A stretch of DNA of 64,000 bases from Streptomyces cynarae (lineage in GTDB: Bacteria > Actinomycetota > Actinomycetes > Streptomycetales > Streptomycetaceae). The notes under the pieces were generated by a model. That model saw only the letters and a program-made list of their open reading frames with translations, was not told the origin of the DNA and made no database searches. The position numbers and the translations under genes were made by a program. Where the stretch lies: positions 8,586,001 through 8,650,000 of the forward strand of contig NZ_CP106793.1 in the NCBI RefSeq assembly GCF_025642135.1, written 5' to 3'. This document shows, piece by piece, positions 15,932 to 25,254 of this stretch; within the stretch, counting starts at the first letter, position 1; each line of letters begins with the position of its first letter.

Positions 15932-18900
15932 GTGGGACCGGAACGCTTCCGCATCGCCGCCGTACTCGGCACTCGCCAGGGCAGCGGGTATCTCTTGACA
16001 CCCCGCCTCGTCCTCACCGCCGGACACGTGGTGCAGAACCGCTACCTGGCGAAGGTCGCGACACTCGGCGGTGTCGGCGAGGTCGAATGCCGAGTGGTGT
16101 GGTCGCGGCACGACCGCGAGTGCGATGCCGCGCTGCTGCTGGCCAAGCGAGACCTGATCCCTGCCGAACTCGCCGAGCAACTGGAGCCGGTGCGCTGGGG
16201 CGTGCCCTCCGGACTCGCGCCGATGGAATCCTGCCAAGCCATCGGCTTCCCGCAGATGCAGCGCGACGGCGAGGACGGACTCGACACCGAGCAGGTCGTG
16301 GGCACGTTCAAGCCCGGTTCGCGCATGGTCCGCTCGCGGTACGTACTCGACAGCCCGTATACGCCGCCTCTCGCGCGGGCGGAAGGCTCCTCGCCGTGGG
16401 CGGGCATGTCCGGTGCGGCTCTGTTCGCGCAGGGAACGATCATCGGTGTGGTGGTGACCGACCCCGTCAACTGGCAGCACGGTCGCCTCGAAGCCGTACG
16501 AAGCCGTGTCCTCTTCGGGGACCCGGAGTTCGTGGAGCGGCTGGTGAAACACACCGGTCATCAGCCGACCGTGGACGAACTCACGGATCCCGAGCACAAC
16601 CCGCACGCCGAGTTCGAGCGCCGGTACGCGGCGTACGTGGCCGAGTTCTACAACGAACTCAGGATCTTCGGGCTCGACTTCAGCCGTCAGGAACACGCGC
16701 AGTGGCCGCTGGACACGGCGTATCTGAGCCTGGAGCTGGCACCCCGCCACAGAGGAAGGTCCGGACCGGAGGACAGGGTCGGGGAGCCGGGCGGCCGGTT
16801 CCACGATCCGGTCGGCGGCGGCCGACAGCGCGTCGAAACGGCGTTCGCACGCAGGACCCGCATCCTCCTGCGCGGCCACGCCGGTTCCGGAAAGACGACC
16901 TTGGTGCAGTGGCTGGCCGTGACCGCGGCCCGGCGGGAGTTTCCCCTCGCGCTCGGGCACCTTCAGGGCTGCCTGCCGTTCGTTCTGCCCCTGCGCACCC
17001 TCACCCGGCGCGATGCGCTGCCGGAACCACAGGACTTCCTCTCCGCCGTCGGCAATCCGCTGCACTCCCTGCAGCCCGGAGGCTGGGCCGACCAGGTCCT
17101 CCAGTCGGGGCGCGGGCTCCTGCTCATCGACGGTGTGGACGAGATACAGGAAGGCGACCGGCAGCGGACCCGGGACTGGCTCAAACAGTTGATCACCCTC
17201 TACCCCGACTGCGTCTTCCTGGTGACGACCCGGCCCTCGGCAGTGGACGACGGCTGGCTCAGCAGCCAGCAGTTCACCGAGCTGAACCTGCTGCCGATGA
17301 ACCGCCAGGACGTCACCGCCTTCATGCACCGCTGGCACCAGGCAGCCGCCCGGACCGTCGAGCGCTCGGATGAACGGGCCCAGCTGGCGGAGTACGAGCA
17401 GGTGCTGGCCGACTCCCTGCCCCGCAAGAACGACTTGGGCCGCCTTGCGACCAACCCCCTGATGTGCGCGATGATCTGCGCACTGCACCGTGACCGCAAC
17501 TCCTACCTGCCGCAGAACCGGCTGGAGCTCTACGAGGCCGCGCTCAGCATGTTGCTGGTCCGGCGCGACGTGCAGCGAAGGGTCGCCACGCATCTGCAGA
17601 TCAACGAAAGCGCACAGCTGTGGCTGCTGCAGCAGCTCGCCTACTGGATGATCCGCAACGGCCATGCCGAGGCCGACCGCTCCAACGTGCTGCGGGTCCT
17701 CGCCGATGGCCTGCGCTCGATGCCCCAGGTCGCCGCGCCCGAGCAGGCCGCGGACGTCCTGGACCACCTGCTGCTGCGCAGTGGGATCCTGCGCGCGCCA
17801 TCCCCCGACACCGTCGAGTTCATCCACCGCACTTTCCAGGACTACCTCGGATCCAAGGCCGCTGTGGAGGGCCAGGACCTCAACCTTGTCGCCGCGCACG
17901 CCCACGAGCCGCAGTGGGAGGACGTGGTGCGGATGGCGGTCGGGCACGCCCGCGCGGACGAACGCGCGATACTGCTGCGCCGCCTGCTGGAACTCGGCGA
18001 CATGGCCGCCTCGCCGCAGCGCGAGCGGCTGCACCTGCTTGCCGCAGCGTGCCTGGAGCACGCGACGGCTCTCGCCCCTGACGTTCGCGTCGAGGTCGAG
18101 AGGCGTGCGGCAGCTCTGGTCCCGCCCGAGAGCCCCGCCGACGCCGAGCTGCTCGCTCAGGCCGGAACGGTGGCACTGGACCTGCTGCCCTCGCCCGAGG
18201 GGCTCACGGCGGGGCAGGCCGGCGCGGTCGTCCGTACCGCCCGCCTGCTGGGCGGGGAGCACGCCTATCAGGTGCTGCACTCCTTCCGGGCACATCCGGA
18301 CCAGAACGTCCGACAGGAACTCGCGGATGCCTGGGACGGCTTCGACGCCCGGGCATACGCAGAGGGCATCCTCGTCCACACACCGCTTGCAGGAGTACGC
18401 CTCACCGTAAGCAGTGCGGCGCAGCTGTCCGCGCTCTCCACGATGGCCTCGGTCCCCGTGCTCGCCTGCGTGGGCGACTTCCCGGCAGAGGCGCTCTCGC
18501 CGGTGCTCCGCCGAGCCCGTCCGGACGACTTCACCCTGGATGCCAACGACGTCCTGCGCGACCTGGAGTTCCTCGCGGTGGACCTGCCGGAGCTGTCCGC
18601 GTTGTGCCTCTCCGACTGCGGCGGCCTGACGGACTACTCGGCGCTGCGTCGCCTCCGTATGAACACCGTCATACTCCGGAACGTGCCCAGCGGCCCCGAC
18701 CTGTCCCCTTTGCAGGACGTGGAGACGCTCCACGATGCGACTTTTCGCTGGGACCGGGGCGGCGCGGCACGCCGACTCACACTGACGGACGTCCCCTTTC
18801 CGGCAGGTCTCCGACGCCTCCGGATCCTCGGCAACCTGGTCGTCGCCGACCTCCATGCCATCCGTCGCTGGCCCCAGCTCACCTCGCTCGCCCTGTCCGG

Positions 18901-19348
18901 CACACCGGTGCCGGCAGAAGAGCTCGCCGCGCTCAGCCGGCTCCCCTCGCTGAAGGACGTGGACCTCACCATCGAAGACCTGTGCCCGTCCGACCTCTCC
19001 CAGGTGGTCCGTCTGCCCGGCGTCACCAGCGCGCAGGTGACCACCCATGCGACCGCAGACCGCTGCACCGCAGACCTCCTTGCCCGGATGCTTCCTTCGC
19101 TTCAGAAACTTCGTCTCCACGTACAGTTCACGCAGGCAGGCCGTAGGTCGGCGACCGTGGACCTCTCCGCGCTCGCCGGCATTGCCGACGTCTCGGTCAC
19201 CCTGAGCTGGGCATCCTCAGGCGATCTGCGGGTCACCGGAGCCGAATGCCTGCCGCCTGGTTCGGTACGCCAGGTGCTGACGTACCACCCCACATCCGAT
19301 GCGCCGAAGCCGCCGTCTCCCTGGTGGCGTCGCCTCAGCAGCCGGTGA
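15932..19348 (+). CDS. Trypsin-NACHT-repeat STAND protein (NLR-like conflict/defence protein)
   Basis: A 1,138-residue multidomain protein. Residues 1-205 form a trypsin-like serine protease with the full triad: His32 in LTAGHVV, Asp65 in ECDAALL and Ser160 in GMSGAALF. Residues 300-560 are a NACHT ATPase: Walker A GHAGSGKTT (315-323), Walker B GLLLIDGVDE (395-404), sensor TTRPS. A helical region follows (FIHRTFQDYL near 630), then from about 850 to 1,090 a leucine-rich-repeat-like array (LSALCLSDCGGLTDYSALRRL, LTSLALSGTPVPAEELAAL). No signal or membrane helix is seen. By analogy with bacterial NACHT proteins and eukaryotic NLRs, repeats would sense a trigger, the NACHT would oligomerise, and the protease would be the effector. 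GTG 15932 has GGAG ten bases upstream. The small trypco2 gene follows 60 bases later. Confidence 0.92.
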   Translation: MGPERFRIAAVLGTRQGSGYLLTPRLVLTAGHVVQNRYLAKVATLGGVGEVECRVVWSRHDRECDAALLLAKRDLIPAELAEQLEPVRWGVPSGLAPMESCQAIGFPQMQRDGEDGLDTEQVVGTFKPGSRMVRSRYVLDSPYTPPLARAEGSSPWAGMSGAALFAQGTIIGVVVTDPVNWQHGRLEAVRSRVLFGDPEFVERLVKHTGHQPTVDELTDPEHNPHAEFERRYAAYVAEFYNELRIFGLDFSRQEHAQWPLDTAYLSLELAPRHRGRSGPEDRVGEPGGRFHDPVGGGRQRVETAFARRTRILLRGHAGSGKTTLVQWLAVTAARREFPLALGHLQGCLPFVLPLRTLTRRDALPEPQDFLSAVGNPLHSLQPGGWADQVLQSGRGLLLIDGVDEIQEGDRQRTRDWLKQLITLYPDCVFLVTTRPSAVDDGWLSSQQFTELNLLPMNRQDVTAFMHRWHQAAARTVERSDERAQLAEYEQVLADSLPRKNDLGRLATNPLMCAMICALHRDRNSYLPQNRLELYEAALSMLLVRRDVQRRVATHLQINESAQLWLLQQLAYWMIRNGHAEADRSNVLRVLADGLRSMPQVAAPEQAADVLDHLLLRSGILRAPSPDTVEFIHRTFQDYLGSKAAVEGQDLNLVAAHAHEPQWEDVVRMAVGHARADERAILLRRLLELGDMAASPQRERLHLLAAACLEHATALAPDVRVEVERRAAALVPPESPADAELLAQAGTVALDLLPSPEGLTAGQAGAVVRTARLLGGEHAYQVLHSFRAHPDQNVRQELADAWDGFDARAYAEGILVHTPLAGVRLTVSSAAQLSALSTMASVPVLACVGDFPAEALSPVLRRARPDDFTLDANDVLRDLEFLAVDLPELSALCLSDCGGLTDYSALRRLRMNTVILRNVPSGPDLSPLQDVETLHDATFRWDRGGAARRLTLTDVPFPAGLRRLRILGNLVVADLHAIRRWPQLTSLALSGTPVPAEELAALSRLPSLKDVDLTIEDLCPSDLSQVVRLPGVTSAQVTTHATADRCTADLLARMLPSLQKLRLHVQFTQAGRRSATVDLSALAGIADVSVTLSWASSGDLRVTGAECLPPGSVRQVLTYHPTSDAPKPPSPWWRRLSSR

Positions 19349-19408
19349 CGAGGACGGGACGGGTCGTCATGCCCTACCGTCGATCACCAGTCGACGACAG
19401 GAGGGTCA

Positions 19409-19738
19409 GTGCCGGACTTCCAGGACATCGAACTCGCCGCCGCGGTGAGGGCGATCAGGGACGGGTTGATGCAGGCGGCCACGGCCGGGGCCGGGGAAGC
19501 GGTGCGCTTCGACGTCGGCCCGATTCAGATGGAGTTCACGGTCGAGCTGCGTCGCGAGGCCGGGGCCAAGGGCGGCGTCAAGGCATGGGTGGTCAACGCG
19601 GACGCCGATACGAAGGCCTCACGGATCCGTACCCATCGAATCGCCTTCACGCTCACCCCCAAGGACGCCGCCGGGGGCAGCCTGGAGGTCGGCAACGACA
19701 CCCACGGAGACACCAGCCGCTTCGACTCCGTGGAGTAA
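19409..19738 (+). CDS. Trypco2 family protein, partner of the trypsin-NACHT protein
   Basis: A 109-residue soluble protein: IELAAAVRAIRDGLMQAATA, then FDVGPIQMEFTVELRREAGA and a basic strand IRTHRIAFTLTPKDA. This matches the trypsin-co-occurring domain 2 (trypco2), a small domain found beside trypsin-like effectors in actinobacterial NTP-dependent conflict systems; its role is undefined but it is proposed to partner or restrain the protease. GTG 19409 is preceded by AGGAGG five bases upstream. It lies 60 bases downstream of the NACHT gene on the same strand, consistent with co-transcription. Confidence 0.85.
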   Translation: MPDFQDIELAAAVRAIRDGLMQAATAGAGEAVRFDVGPIQMEFTVELRREAGAKGGVKAWVVNADADTKASRIRTHRIAFTLTPKDAAGGSLEVGNDTHGDTSRFDSVE

Positions 19739-19786
19739 CAGCCCTCCGACGTACGTGACCAGTTGGTCACTGCATGGCCTGAGGTG

Positions 19787-20311
19787 TCACTGTCCGGAGC
19801 GTGGCGCGGGCGCGTAGGGCTCGATCTCGCGCCAGGGCGGAGGTCCACCCAACTGACTCCCGAGAGGCTGCTGTGAGGCGTCGAGGGAGCGGCGGGCCGC
19901 GTTGACGAAGGAGACCTGCCTGGAGGCGAGGTCGGACATGATCTGTCGGAGCTCGTCGCGGTCCTTGGGGCCTCGGTCGGCAACCATGAGGGCGAGGCGT
20001 CCAACGGCCTCGGTCAAGTCGCCGGCGGCGTTGGCGACCTCCGGCGTGGCAACGAGGCTGAGCGACGTCAGTGCGGCGTTGAACGGTGCCCAGTCGGCTG
20101 TGTTGGAACGGTCGTCGAGGTACGCCTCCCGCAGCTCGATCTCGATCGCGGTGAACTCACGAAGGTAGGCGGCGTAGGCCGCAGCCTGGGTGTCTCGCAG
20201 CCATTGCTGATTCTGGTTGCGCCGGCCGACGACCCCGCCGATCAGGATGCCGGCGACGGTTGCGGCGGCGCCGATGCCAGTGGTCACAATGGCGTCCCAG
20301 GGAGCGGACAC
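19787..20311 (-). CDS. Small membrane-anchored protein of unknown function
   Basis: A 174-residue protein with one N-terminal transmembrane helix (about residues 8-28, IVTTGIGAAATVAGILIGGVV) followed by RRNQNQQWLRDTQAAAYAAYL and a long helical cytoplasmic part. GTG 20311 has AAGGAGG nine bases upstream. No named domain is recognised. It is convergent with the trypco2 gene and close enough to belong to the same accessory patch. Its build (one helix plus helical bundle starting with QxxWxRDT) recurs in Streptomyces near regulators and conflict genes, but that gives no function. Confidence 0.75.
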   Translation of the reverse strand: MSAPWDAIVTTGIGAAATVAGILIGGVVGRRNQNQQWLRDTQAAAYAAYLREFTAIEIELREAYLDDRSNTADWAPFNAALTSLSLVATPEVANAAGDLTEAVGRLALMVADRGPKDRDELRQIMSDLASRQVSFVNAARRSLDASQQPLGSQLGGPPPWREIEPYAPAPRSGQ

Positions 20312-20426
20312 GTCTGGGCCTCCTTCGGCGCTGATGCTGCTCGCGATCGGGCCTGGCAGGCAATTCGATCACGGTGACAGCCGTGGTCGCCAGACCACTT
20401 GGCCCGGGACGCGCTCTTCACAGGCG

Positions 20427-20664
20427 TCACGGGGGACCGTCAGCAGCGCCCGCGAACCGGACCAGGTCCATCGTGATCAGCACCCGCCGCTTGCGGCGGA
20501 ACTCCACCCAGGGGCCGAGCGGCACAGCCACGGCCGCGAACCCGCCGCAGCCCCCGGAGGAGCGCGGCGACCTCGGCCGGTGCGGCGTGCAGCACCCGGC
20601 AGCCACCGAACCGCCGCCCCAGCCGATGTCCGAGCGGATGCCCCAGCCGGTGCCCGCTCTTCAT
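20427..20664 (-). pseudogene. MFS transporter remnant, truncated and frameshifted
   Basis: On the minus strand a frame reads RVLHAAPAEVAALLRGL up to about 20540; the adjacent frame continues FAAVAVPLGPWVEFRRKR and RVLITMDLVRFAGA to a stop at 20427. Joined, these resemble the first helices and the cytoplasmic basic loop of an EntS-like MFS efflux protein (WVEFRRKRPVMI...DLVRFA). About 330 residues are missing at the C-terminal side, and the N-terminus is also degenerate. It lies divergently beside the LysR gene, which may once have controlled it. Confidence 0.5.
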
Positions 20665-20766
20665 GCCCAGGCGCTCCTCGCCCCTCACCCGTACAACCGG
20701 TCCACGATCGGAACATCAAAGCGAGCACCACACCCGGGAATCGGACAACCGCAGGACCGTCCAGAC

Positions 20767-20781
20767 ACAACCAACGGTTGT
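20767..20781. promoter_or_regulatory. Inverted repeat ACAACC-AAC-GGTTGT, probable LysR autoregulatory site
   Basis: A perfect six-base inverted repeat with a three-base spacer, ending 17 bases before the LysR start codon. LysR-type proteins bind interrupted palindromes of this size in the gap between themselves and a divergent target; here the divergent target is the broken MFS gene. Confidence 0.5.
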
Positions 20782-20798
20782 GCCCATAGGGTGTCGAC

Positions 20799-21734
20799 AT
20801 GGATCTCGACACCGTCCGGACCTTCCTCGCCGCCGCCGACGCCGGGCAGTTCCAGGAGGCCGCCGCCGAGCTGGAGGTCACCCAGCAGGCTGTCTCCAAG
20901 CGCATCGCCGCGCTGGAGCGCAACCTCGGCGTGCGGCTGTTCACCCGTACCGCGCGCGGCGTCGAGCTCACCATCGACGGGCAGGCGTTCCTGCCCCACG
21001 CGCGCGAGCTGCTGCGCGTCGCCGAGCGCGCGGCCGCGTCCGTGCGCACCGGCCACCGTCCGCTGCGCGTCGACGTGATCGCCTCGCGGGTCGCGCCATC
21101 GGGTCTGCTGCGCGGATTTCACCGCGCCCACCCCGAGATCGACCTGGACGTGGTGATGCTGTTCGACATCGAGACGGCGGTCGCCGCCATCCGGTCGGGT
21201 GAGATCGACGCATCCTTCCGCGCCGTCGCCATGCCCGGGCGGCCCCTCCCCGAGGACATCGCGTCCGTCCGGGTTCTCGACGAGCCGCACCAGCTCCTCA
21301 CCGGCCCCGCCCACGCACTGGCCCGTGCCCGGTCGGTGACCGTCGCCCAGCTCGCCGGGCACCGGATCTGGATGCCCGGCATCGTCCCCGGTACCGAGTG
21401 GGCCGCCTACTACGACGACCTCGTCGCGGAGTTCGGCCTCACCATCGAGGCGACCGGCCCCAACTTCGGCTCCGACGCACTCCTCGACACCATCGCCGAC
21501 ACCCCGGCCCTGGCCACCTTCACGACTGAGCATACGCGCCTCGTCTGGCCCGCCGGCCACGGCCTGCGCCGCATCCCGGTGACCGACCCGACGCCCGTCT
21601 ACCCGCACTCGCTCCTCTGGCACCGCGACAACCCCCACCCGGCGCTGGCCGCCCTCCACGCCCACCTCGCCGCCACAGCCACCGGCCACGACGCCGCCGG
21701 GACCTGGGCGCCGAGCTGGGTGATTCCGCGCTGA
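20799..21734 (+). CDS. LysR-family transcriptional regulator
   Basis: A 311-residue regulator with an N-terminal winged HTH (LDTVRTFLAAADAGQFQEAA, then VTQQAVSKRIAALERNLGVRLF) and a substrate-binding domain from about residue 88 (LRVDVIASRVAPSGLLRGF). The start ATG directly follows the palindrome described above. Ligand and targets are unknown. The only divergent neighbour is a broken MFS gene, so the regulator may have lost its main target. Confidence 0.92.
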   Translation: MDLDTVRTFLAAADAGQFQEAAAELEVTQQAVSKRIAALERNLGVRLFTRTARGVELTIDGQAFLPHARELLRVAERAAASVRTGHRPLRVDVIASRVAPSGLLRGFHRAHPEIDLDVVMLFDIETAVAAIRSGEIDASFRAVAMPGRPLPEDIASVRVLDEPHQLLTGPAHALARARSVTVAQLAGHRIWMPGIVPGTEWAAYYDDLVAEFGLTIEATGPNFGSDALLDTIADTPALATFTTEHTRLVWPAGHGLRRIPVTDPTPVYPHSLLWHRDNPHPALAALHAHLAATATGHDAAGTWAPSWVIPR

Positions 21735-21925
21735 ACGCCGCCGCGTCCTCGATCGAGGTGGCCGGATCGACGGACGGTGACTCGAGGCGGGCGTAGCCAT
21801 CGACGTGGCCGGCAACGGCTCGAACAAAGTACCGGCGCCTGCTCCGGCAACGAGGTATGGGGCGGCCCCCTGCTCCCGTGCCGGAGGAGCCGGACAGAGA
21901 GCAGGGGACCGCGGGTCGGGATGTG

Positions 21926-23785
21926 TCAGGCCTTGCCCTGCAGGCGCCAGATCTGGTTCTTCTTGGTGCTGAGTGTGCTCCCGGAGTCGCAGGTCCACTG
22001 GTGGATCAGGGCGCCGGGCGCGGTGGAGACGTCGGAGACGTCGACGCACTTGCCGCTGTGGACGGCGACGAGTTGGTAGTCCTGGCTGTTGCCGAGCGCG
22101 GTGACGGGGCTGAGGGTGAACATCTGGTTGGTCTGGCCGTTGCAGGTGTACTGGATGACGGGGGCGCCGTCGGCGGTGGAGGCGCCGGAGACGTCCAGGC
22201 ACTTGCCGCTCAGTTCATCGACGATGGTGTACGTGTTGGTGCGGCCGACGACCGGCTTGAGGTCGAGCATCTGCTGGTAGCCGCCCTCGCAGTAGTACTG
22301 CTGGTACTGGGTGCTGTTGGCGAGGCTCAGGTTGGTGTCGTCCAGGCACTGGCCGCTGTTCTCGCTCACGGCGACCGTGGTGATGGTCGTGTTGGACGGC
22401 GGGAGCAGGGTGACGGTGTAGCCGTCCTTCGCGTTCGTCCACGGGATGCTGACGGAGGCGGCGTTGTCGGTGACCGTCAGGGTGCTGTCGGAGACGGTGG
22501 TCGGGCCGGTGACGGCGGCACCGTTGTTGTAGGGGATGCGCTGGACGACGGCGCGGACCTGGTTGTTGGCCACGACGGAAGTGGTGTTCAGGCCCGTGAG
22601 GTTGACGGTGACGGTGCCCGTGTTGCCGTTGCTGCCGAGCAGGATCTTGGCGTTGCCGGCGGTGTTGTCCTTGGTGGCGAGGCCGTCGGTGTTGGCGCCC
22701 GGGATGAGGTTGACGATGTTGCCGGTCTGCGAGCCGTAGTAGCGGTACATGAACCACTCGCCCAGCGGCAGGTACTGACCGGCGCTGTTCTTGGTGAGCA
22801 GGTTGGCCTCGTCGTCGTGCAGAGCGGTGCCGGAGGCCCAGTTGCCGCGCAGGCCGTCGGCGCCGGCGCGCTCGAGGCGGCCGATGAACCAGGCGCCGCC
22901 GCCCGGGTTCTGCATGGACAGTGTGGCGTACTCGTTGATCTGGTACGGACGGGTGTTGGTCAGGCCTGCGGCGGCGATGGTCGAGTTGGCGCGGCCGACG
23001 TCGGCGACCGGGTCACCGGGCTCGTCGTGCCAGCTGTAGATGTCGGGGGCGGCCTTGTTGGCCTTTACGTAGTTCAGGTAGGTGGTCCACCAGGTGTTGG
23101 AGGAGTTCGGCTTGCCGGCGATGCTGGGGCCGACGATGAGCCGGCCGGGGAAGTTGGCCCGCACGGCGGCGTAGAACCGGGACCACATCTGCAGGTACTG
23201 GTCCTGGGACCGGGCCCAGAATCCGCTGCCGTCCGGCTCGTTCCACAGATCCCACTCCACCGTCATGTTGTTGGCCTTGACGTCGGAGAAGAGCCGGCTG
23301 AGGAAGTTGTCGAACTGCGTCCAGTCGCCGTTGTCACCGGGGAAGCCCTGGCTGGTGGTGCCGTCGGCACCCCACAGGTCGTGCGGCAGGATGACGAACG
23401 TTCCACCGAGGGCGACGGTGCGCTTGTACTGGGCCAGGGTGGCGTTCCAGCGGGTCTGGTAGTCGGCGAGGCTGGTGGCGTAGCCGCCGCTGTTCAGCTG
23501 CGCGCCGCCGGCCCGCATGAAGTGCCACTTGATGTCCTTGAAGAAGTGGTCCTGCGGCAGCGACCCGTCCGGGGTCATCCCGTAGATCATGCCGGAGGCG
23601 TGGTAGGTGGGGGCGCCCCCGGCAGTGGAGAAGTCGACGGTGACACTGGTGTCGGCAGCCTGTGACGGAACGGCCGGCAGAACCGTTCCGGCCAGGGACG
23701 CCAGCAGTACGGCGACGGTGGAGATGGCCCGGCGGCGGGGGCTGCTGCCGGTCCGGGGTCTGGAAAACAGGCGCGGTGAGTACAT
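21926..23785 (-). CDS. Secreted glycoside hydrolase (GH39-like) with C-terminal ricin-type CBM13 domain
   Basis: A 619-residue secreted enzyme. The signal peptide runs from MYSPRLFSRPRTGSSPRRR through VAVLLASLAGTVLPAVPSQAA. The TIM-barrel domain (about 45-370) has WNEPDGSGFW with the likely acid/base Glu and QINEYATL with the likely nucleophile, a GH39-like arrangement. A beta-sandwich (370-480) follows, then a ricin B trefoil with three repeats (SGQCLDDTN, SGKCLDVSG, SGKCVDVSD) ending NQIWRLQGKA. GH39 enzymes act on xylosides or other hemicellulose side chains; the trefoil binds galactose- or xylose-containing polymers. ATG 23785 follows GGGAGAG. It lies downstream of a LacI gene in the same orientation with a 256-base gap. 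Confidence 0.85.
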   Translation of the reverse strand: MYSPRLFSRPRTGSSPRRRAISTVAVLLASLAGTVLPAVPSQAADTSVTVDFSTAGGAPTYHASGMIYGMTPDGSLPQDHFFKDIKWHFMRAGGAQLNSGGYATSLADYQTRWNATLAQYKRTVALGGTFVILPHDLWGADGTTSQGFPGDNGDWTQFDNFLSRLFSDVKANNMTVEWDLWNEPDGSGFWARSQDQYLQMWSRFYAAVRANFPGRLIVGPSIAGKPNSSNTWWTTYLNYVKANKAAPDIYSWHDEPGDPVADVGRANSTIAAAGLTNTRPYQINEYATLSMQNPGGGAWFIGRLERAGADGLRGNWASGTALHDDEANLLTKNSAGQYLPLGEWFMYRYYGSQTGNIVNLIPGANTDGLATKDNTAGNAKILLGSNGNTGTVTVNLTGLNTTSVVANNQVRAVVQRIPYNNGAAVTGPTTVSDSTLTVTDNAASVSIPWTNAKDGYTVTLLPPSNTTITTVAVSENSGQCLDDTNLSLANSTQYQQYYCEGGYQQMLDLKPVVGRTNTYTIVDELSGKCLDVSGASTADGAPVIQYTCNGQTNQMFTLSPVTALGNSQDYQLVAVHSGKCVDVSDVSTAPGALIHQWTCDSGSTLSTKKNQIWRLQGKA

Positions 23786-24041
23786 GCGGCTCTCCCGGTG
23801 TGCGGGGTGAGGGGGTTGGGTGGGTGTGCGTGTTGAGGCGGCGATCAGTGGCTGCCGGCGCTGCCGGCCGTCGTCGGGGCGGCGCCGCACCGAACGTGCG
23901 CCTCGGCGAGCAGCAGGTGGCTGCTCGCGGTCCAGGTGGCGTGCCGAAGGAGCCGTGACAGGGGGATACGGGCAGACCGAATGCGACGGTGAGGGGTTCG
24001 GGTCCTCGGTCGGCGAAGGGGGAGGCTGCGAGTTCGGGTGC

Positions 24042-25136
24042 TCAGTTCCGCGAGGCGGCTACGGGGGTCCCGTGTCCCGGGTCAGGGACGCGGGCGGTGG
24101 CCGGAGTCCGGGCCTCGGCGGGGGGCGGAGCAGCGGCGGGCCCGGTGCTGGCCCGCAAGGAGATCGGGGGTGTGAGCAGGTGGTGCCGGGCGGGGGCGTC
24201 AGGGTGGTCGAGTCGTTCGACGAGCAGGTCGACGGCCAAGCGGCCCATTTCCGCTGCCGGTACGTCCGCCGCGGTGAGTTGCGGGGTGACCGTCTCCGCC
24301 CAGCGGCCGGCGGCGATTCCGGTGACGGAGAAGTCGCGCGGCACATGGCGGCCCGCCTGGGCGAGCCCCCGGTACAGGCCGCCCAGCGCGGCCTCGTTCA
24401 GCGTGACCAGGGCCGTGGTGGCCGGCTCCTCCTGGAGGATCTGCTCCAGGCATGCCTGGCCCGATGCGGCGTCGTCCCCGCAGCAGTAGGTCCGTACCGT
24501 CAGCCCGCGCTCGGCCGCGGCCTTGGTGAACCCGTCGAGGCCCCGGTGTGCCGACTCGTACCCCGCCCGCAGGAGCTGTTCGGGACGGTTGACGAAGGCG
24601 ACCCGGCGGTGGCCGAGGTCCGCCAGGTGGTGGACGCACGCTTCCGCCAGCGCGGTGTGGTCCAGGCCCACCCACCAGCCGCCCTCCGGACGGGCGGTAC
24701 GGCCGATCGCGACGGAGGGGAAGTCCAGGGCGGCCAGGTGATCGACCCGGTCGTCCTCGAGCCTGATCTCCATCAGGATCGCCCCGTCGACCCGCCGCTC
24801 CCCCAGCAGCCGCTGGAACGAGCGGTCACTGTCCACGCCGCTCGGGGACAACAGCACGTCGTAGTCGTACGCCGCCGCGGCCTCCACCACACTGCCGATG
24901 AAATCCAGCTGCATCCCCGTGTAATGGTTCCCGGCCGGCGGGAAGACCAGGCCGATCGTGCTGGTCCGGCCGTTCGCCAGAGCCCGCGCGCTGGCGTTGG
25001 GCCGGTACCCCAACTCGTCGATCACCTGCTGGATCCTGCGGCGGGTCTCGTCCGACACGGGACGCTTCCCGCTCAGCGCGTAGGACACGGTGCTCCGCGA
25101 GACACCGGCCCGCCGGGCGATCTCACCGATGTTCAC
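24042..25136 (-). CDS. LacI-family transcriptional repressor
   Basis: A 364-residue regulator starting at GTG 25136 with GAGGAG five bases upstream. The HTH is MNIGEIARRAGVSRSTVSYAL and the hinge helix IQQVIDELGYRPNASARALA; the rest is a sugar-binding core. A Pro/Ala-rich tail (about 330-364) is extra to the family norm. Three copies of CGAACCGGTTCG-type palindromes lie in the 460 bases upstream, so it probably represses itself. The neighbouring GH39-like gene is the obvious candidate target, though no copy of the palindrome was found in front of that gene. Confidence 0.93.
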   Translation of the reverse strand: MNIGEIARRAGVSRSTVSYALSGKRPVSDETRRRIQQVIDELGYRPNASARALANGRTSTIGLVFPPAGNHYTGMQLDFIGSVVEAAAAYDYDVLLSPSGVDSDRSFQRLLGERRVDGAILMEIRLEDDRVDHLAALDFPSVAIGRTARPEGGWWVGLDHTALAEACVHHLADLGHRRVAFVNRPEQLLRAGYESAHRGLDGFTKAAAERGLTVRTYCCGDDAASGQACLEQILQEEPATTALVTLNEAALGGLYRGLAQAGRHVPRDFSVTGIAAGRWAETVTPQLTAADVPAAEMGRLAVDLLVERLDHPDAPARHHLLTPPISLRASTGPAAAPPPAEARTPATARVPDPGHGTPVAASRN

Positions 25137-25161
25137 GGCGACTCCTCTGCTGCGCTGCGAG

Positions 25162-25173
25162 CGAACCGGTTCG
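25162..25173. promoter_or_regulatory. LacI-family operator, copy 1 (CGAACCGGTTCG)
   Basis: Perfect 12-bp palindrome 26 bases upstream of the LacI start codon, placed to block its transcription. Confidence 0.7.
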
Positions 25174-25242
25174 ATTCTTGCCGAGGGGCGACAGCGTACC
25201 GGGGCTCTGAGGAACGGGTCGGGTAACGCGAGCGCCGTCCAT

Positions 25243-25254
25243 CGAACCGGTTCG
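25243..25254. promoter_or_regulatory. LacI-family operator, copy 2 (CGAACCGGTTCG)
   Basis: Second perfect 12-bp copy, 81 bp from copy 1, close to eight helical turns and compatible with looping by a tetramer. Confidence 0.65.

Noticed and set aside
15908..19120. Minus-strand frame of 1,070 codons opposite the trypsin-NACHT gene
   Set aside because: Mirror of the real gene's codon bias; composition is Arg/Gly/Gln/Val-rich with no domain, and the plus strand carries complete catalytic motifs.
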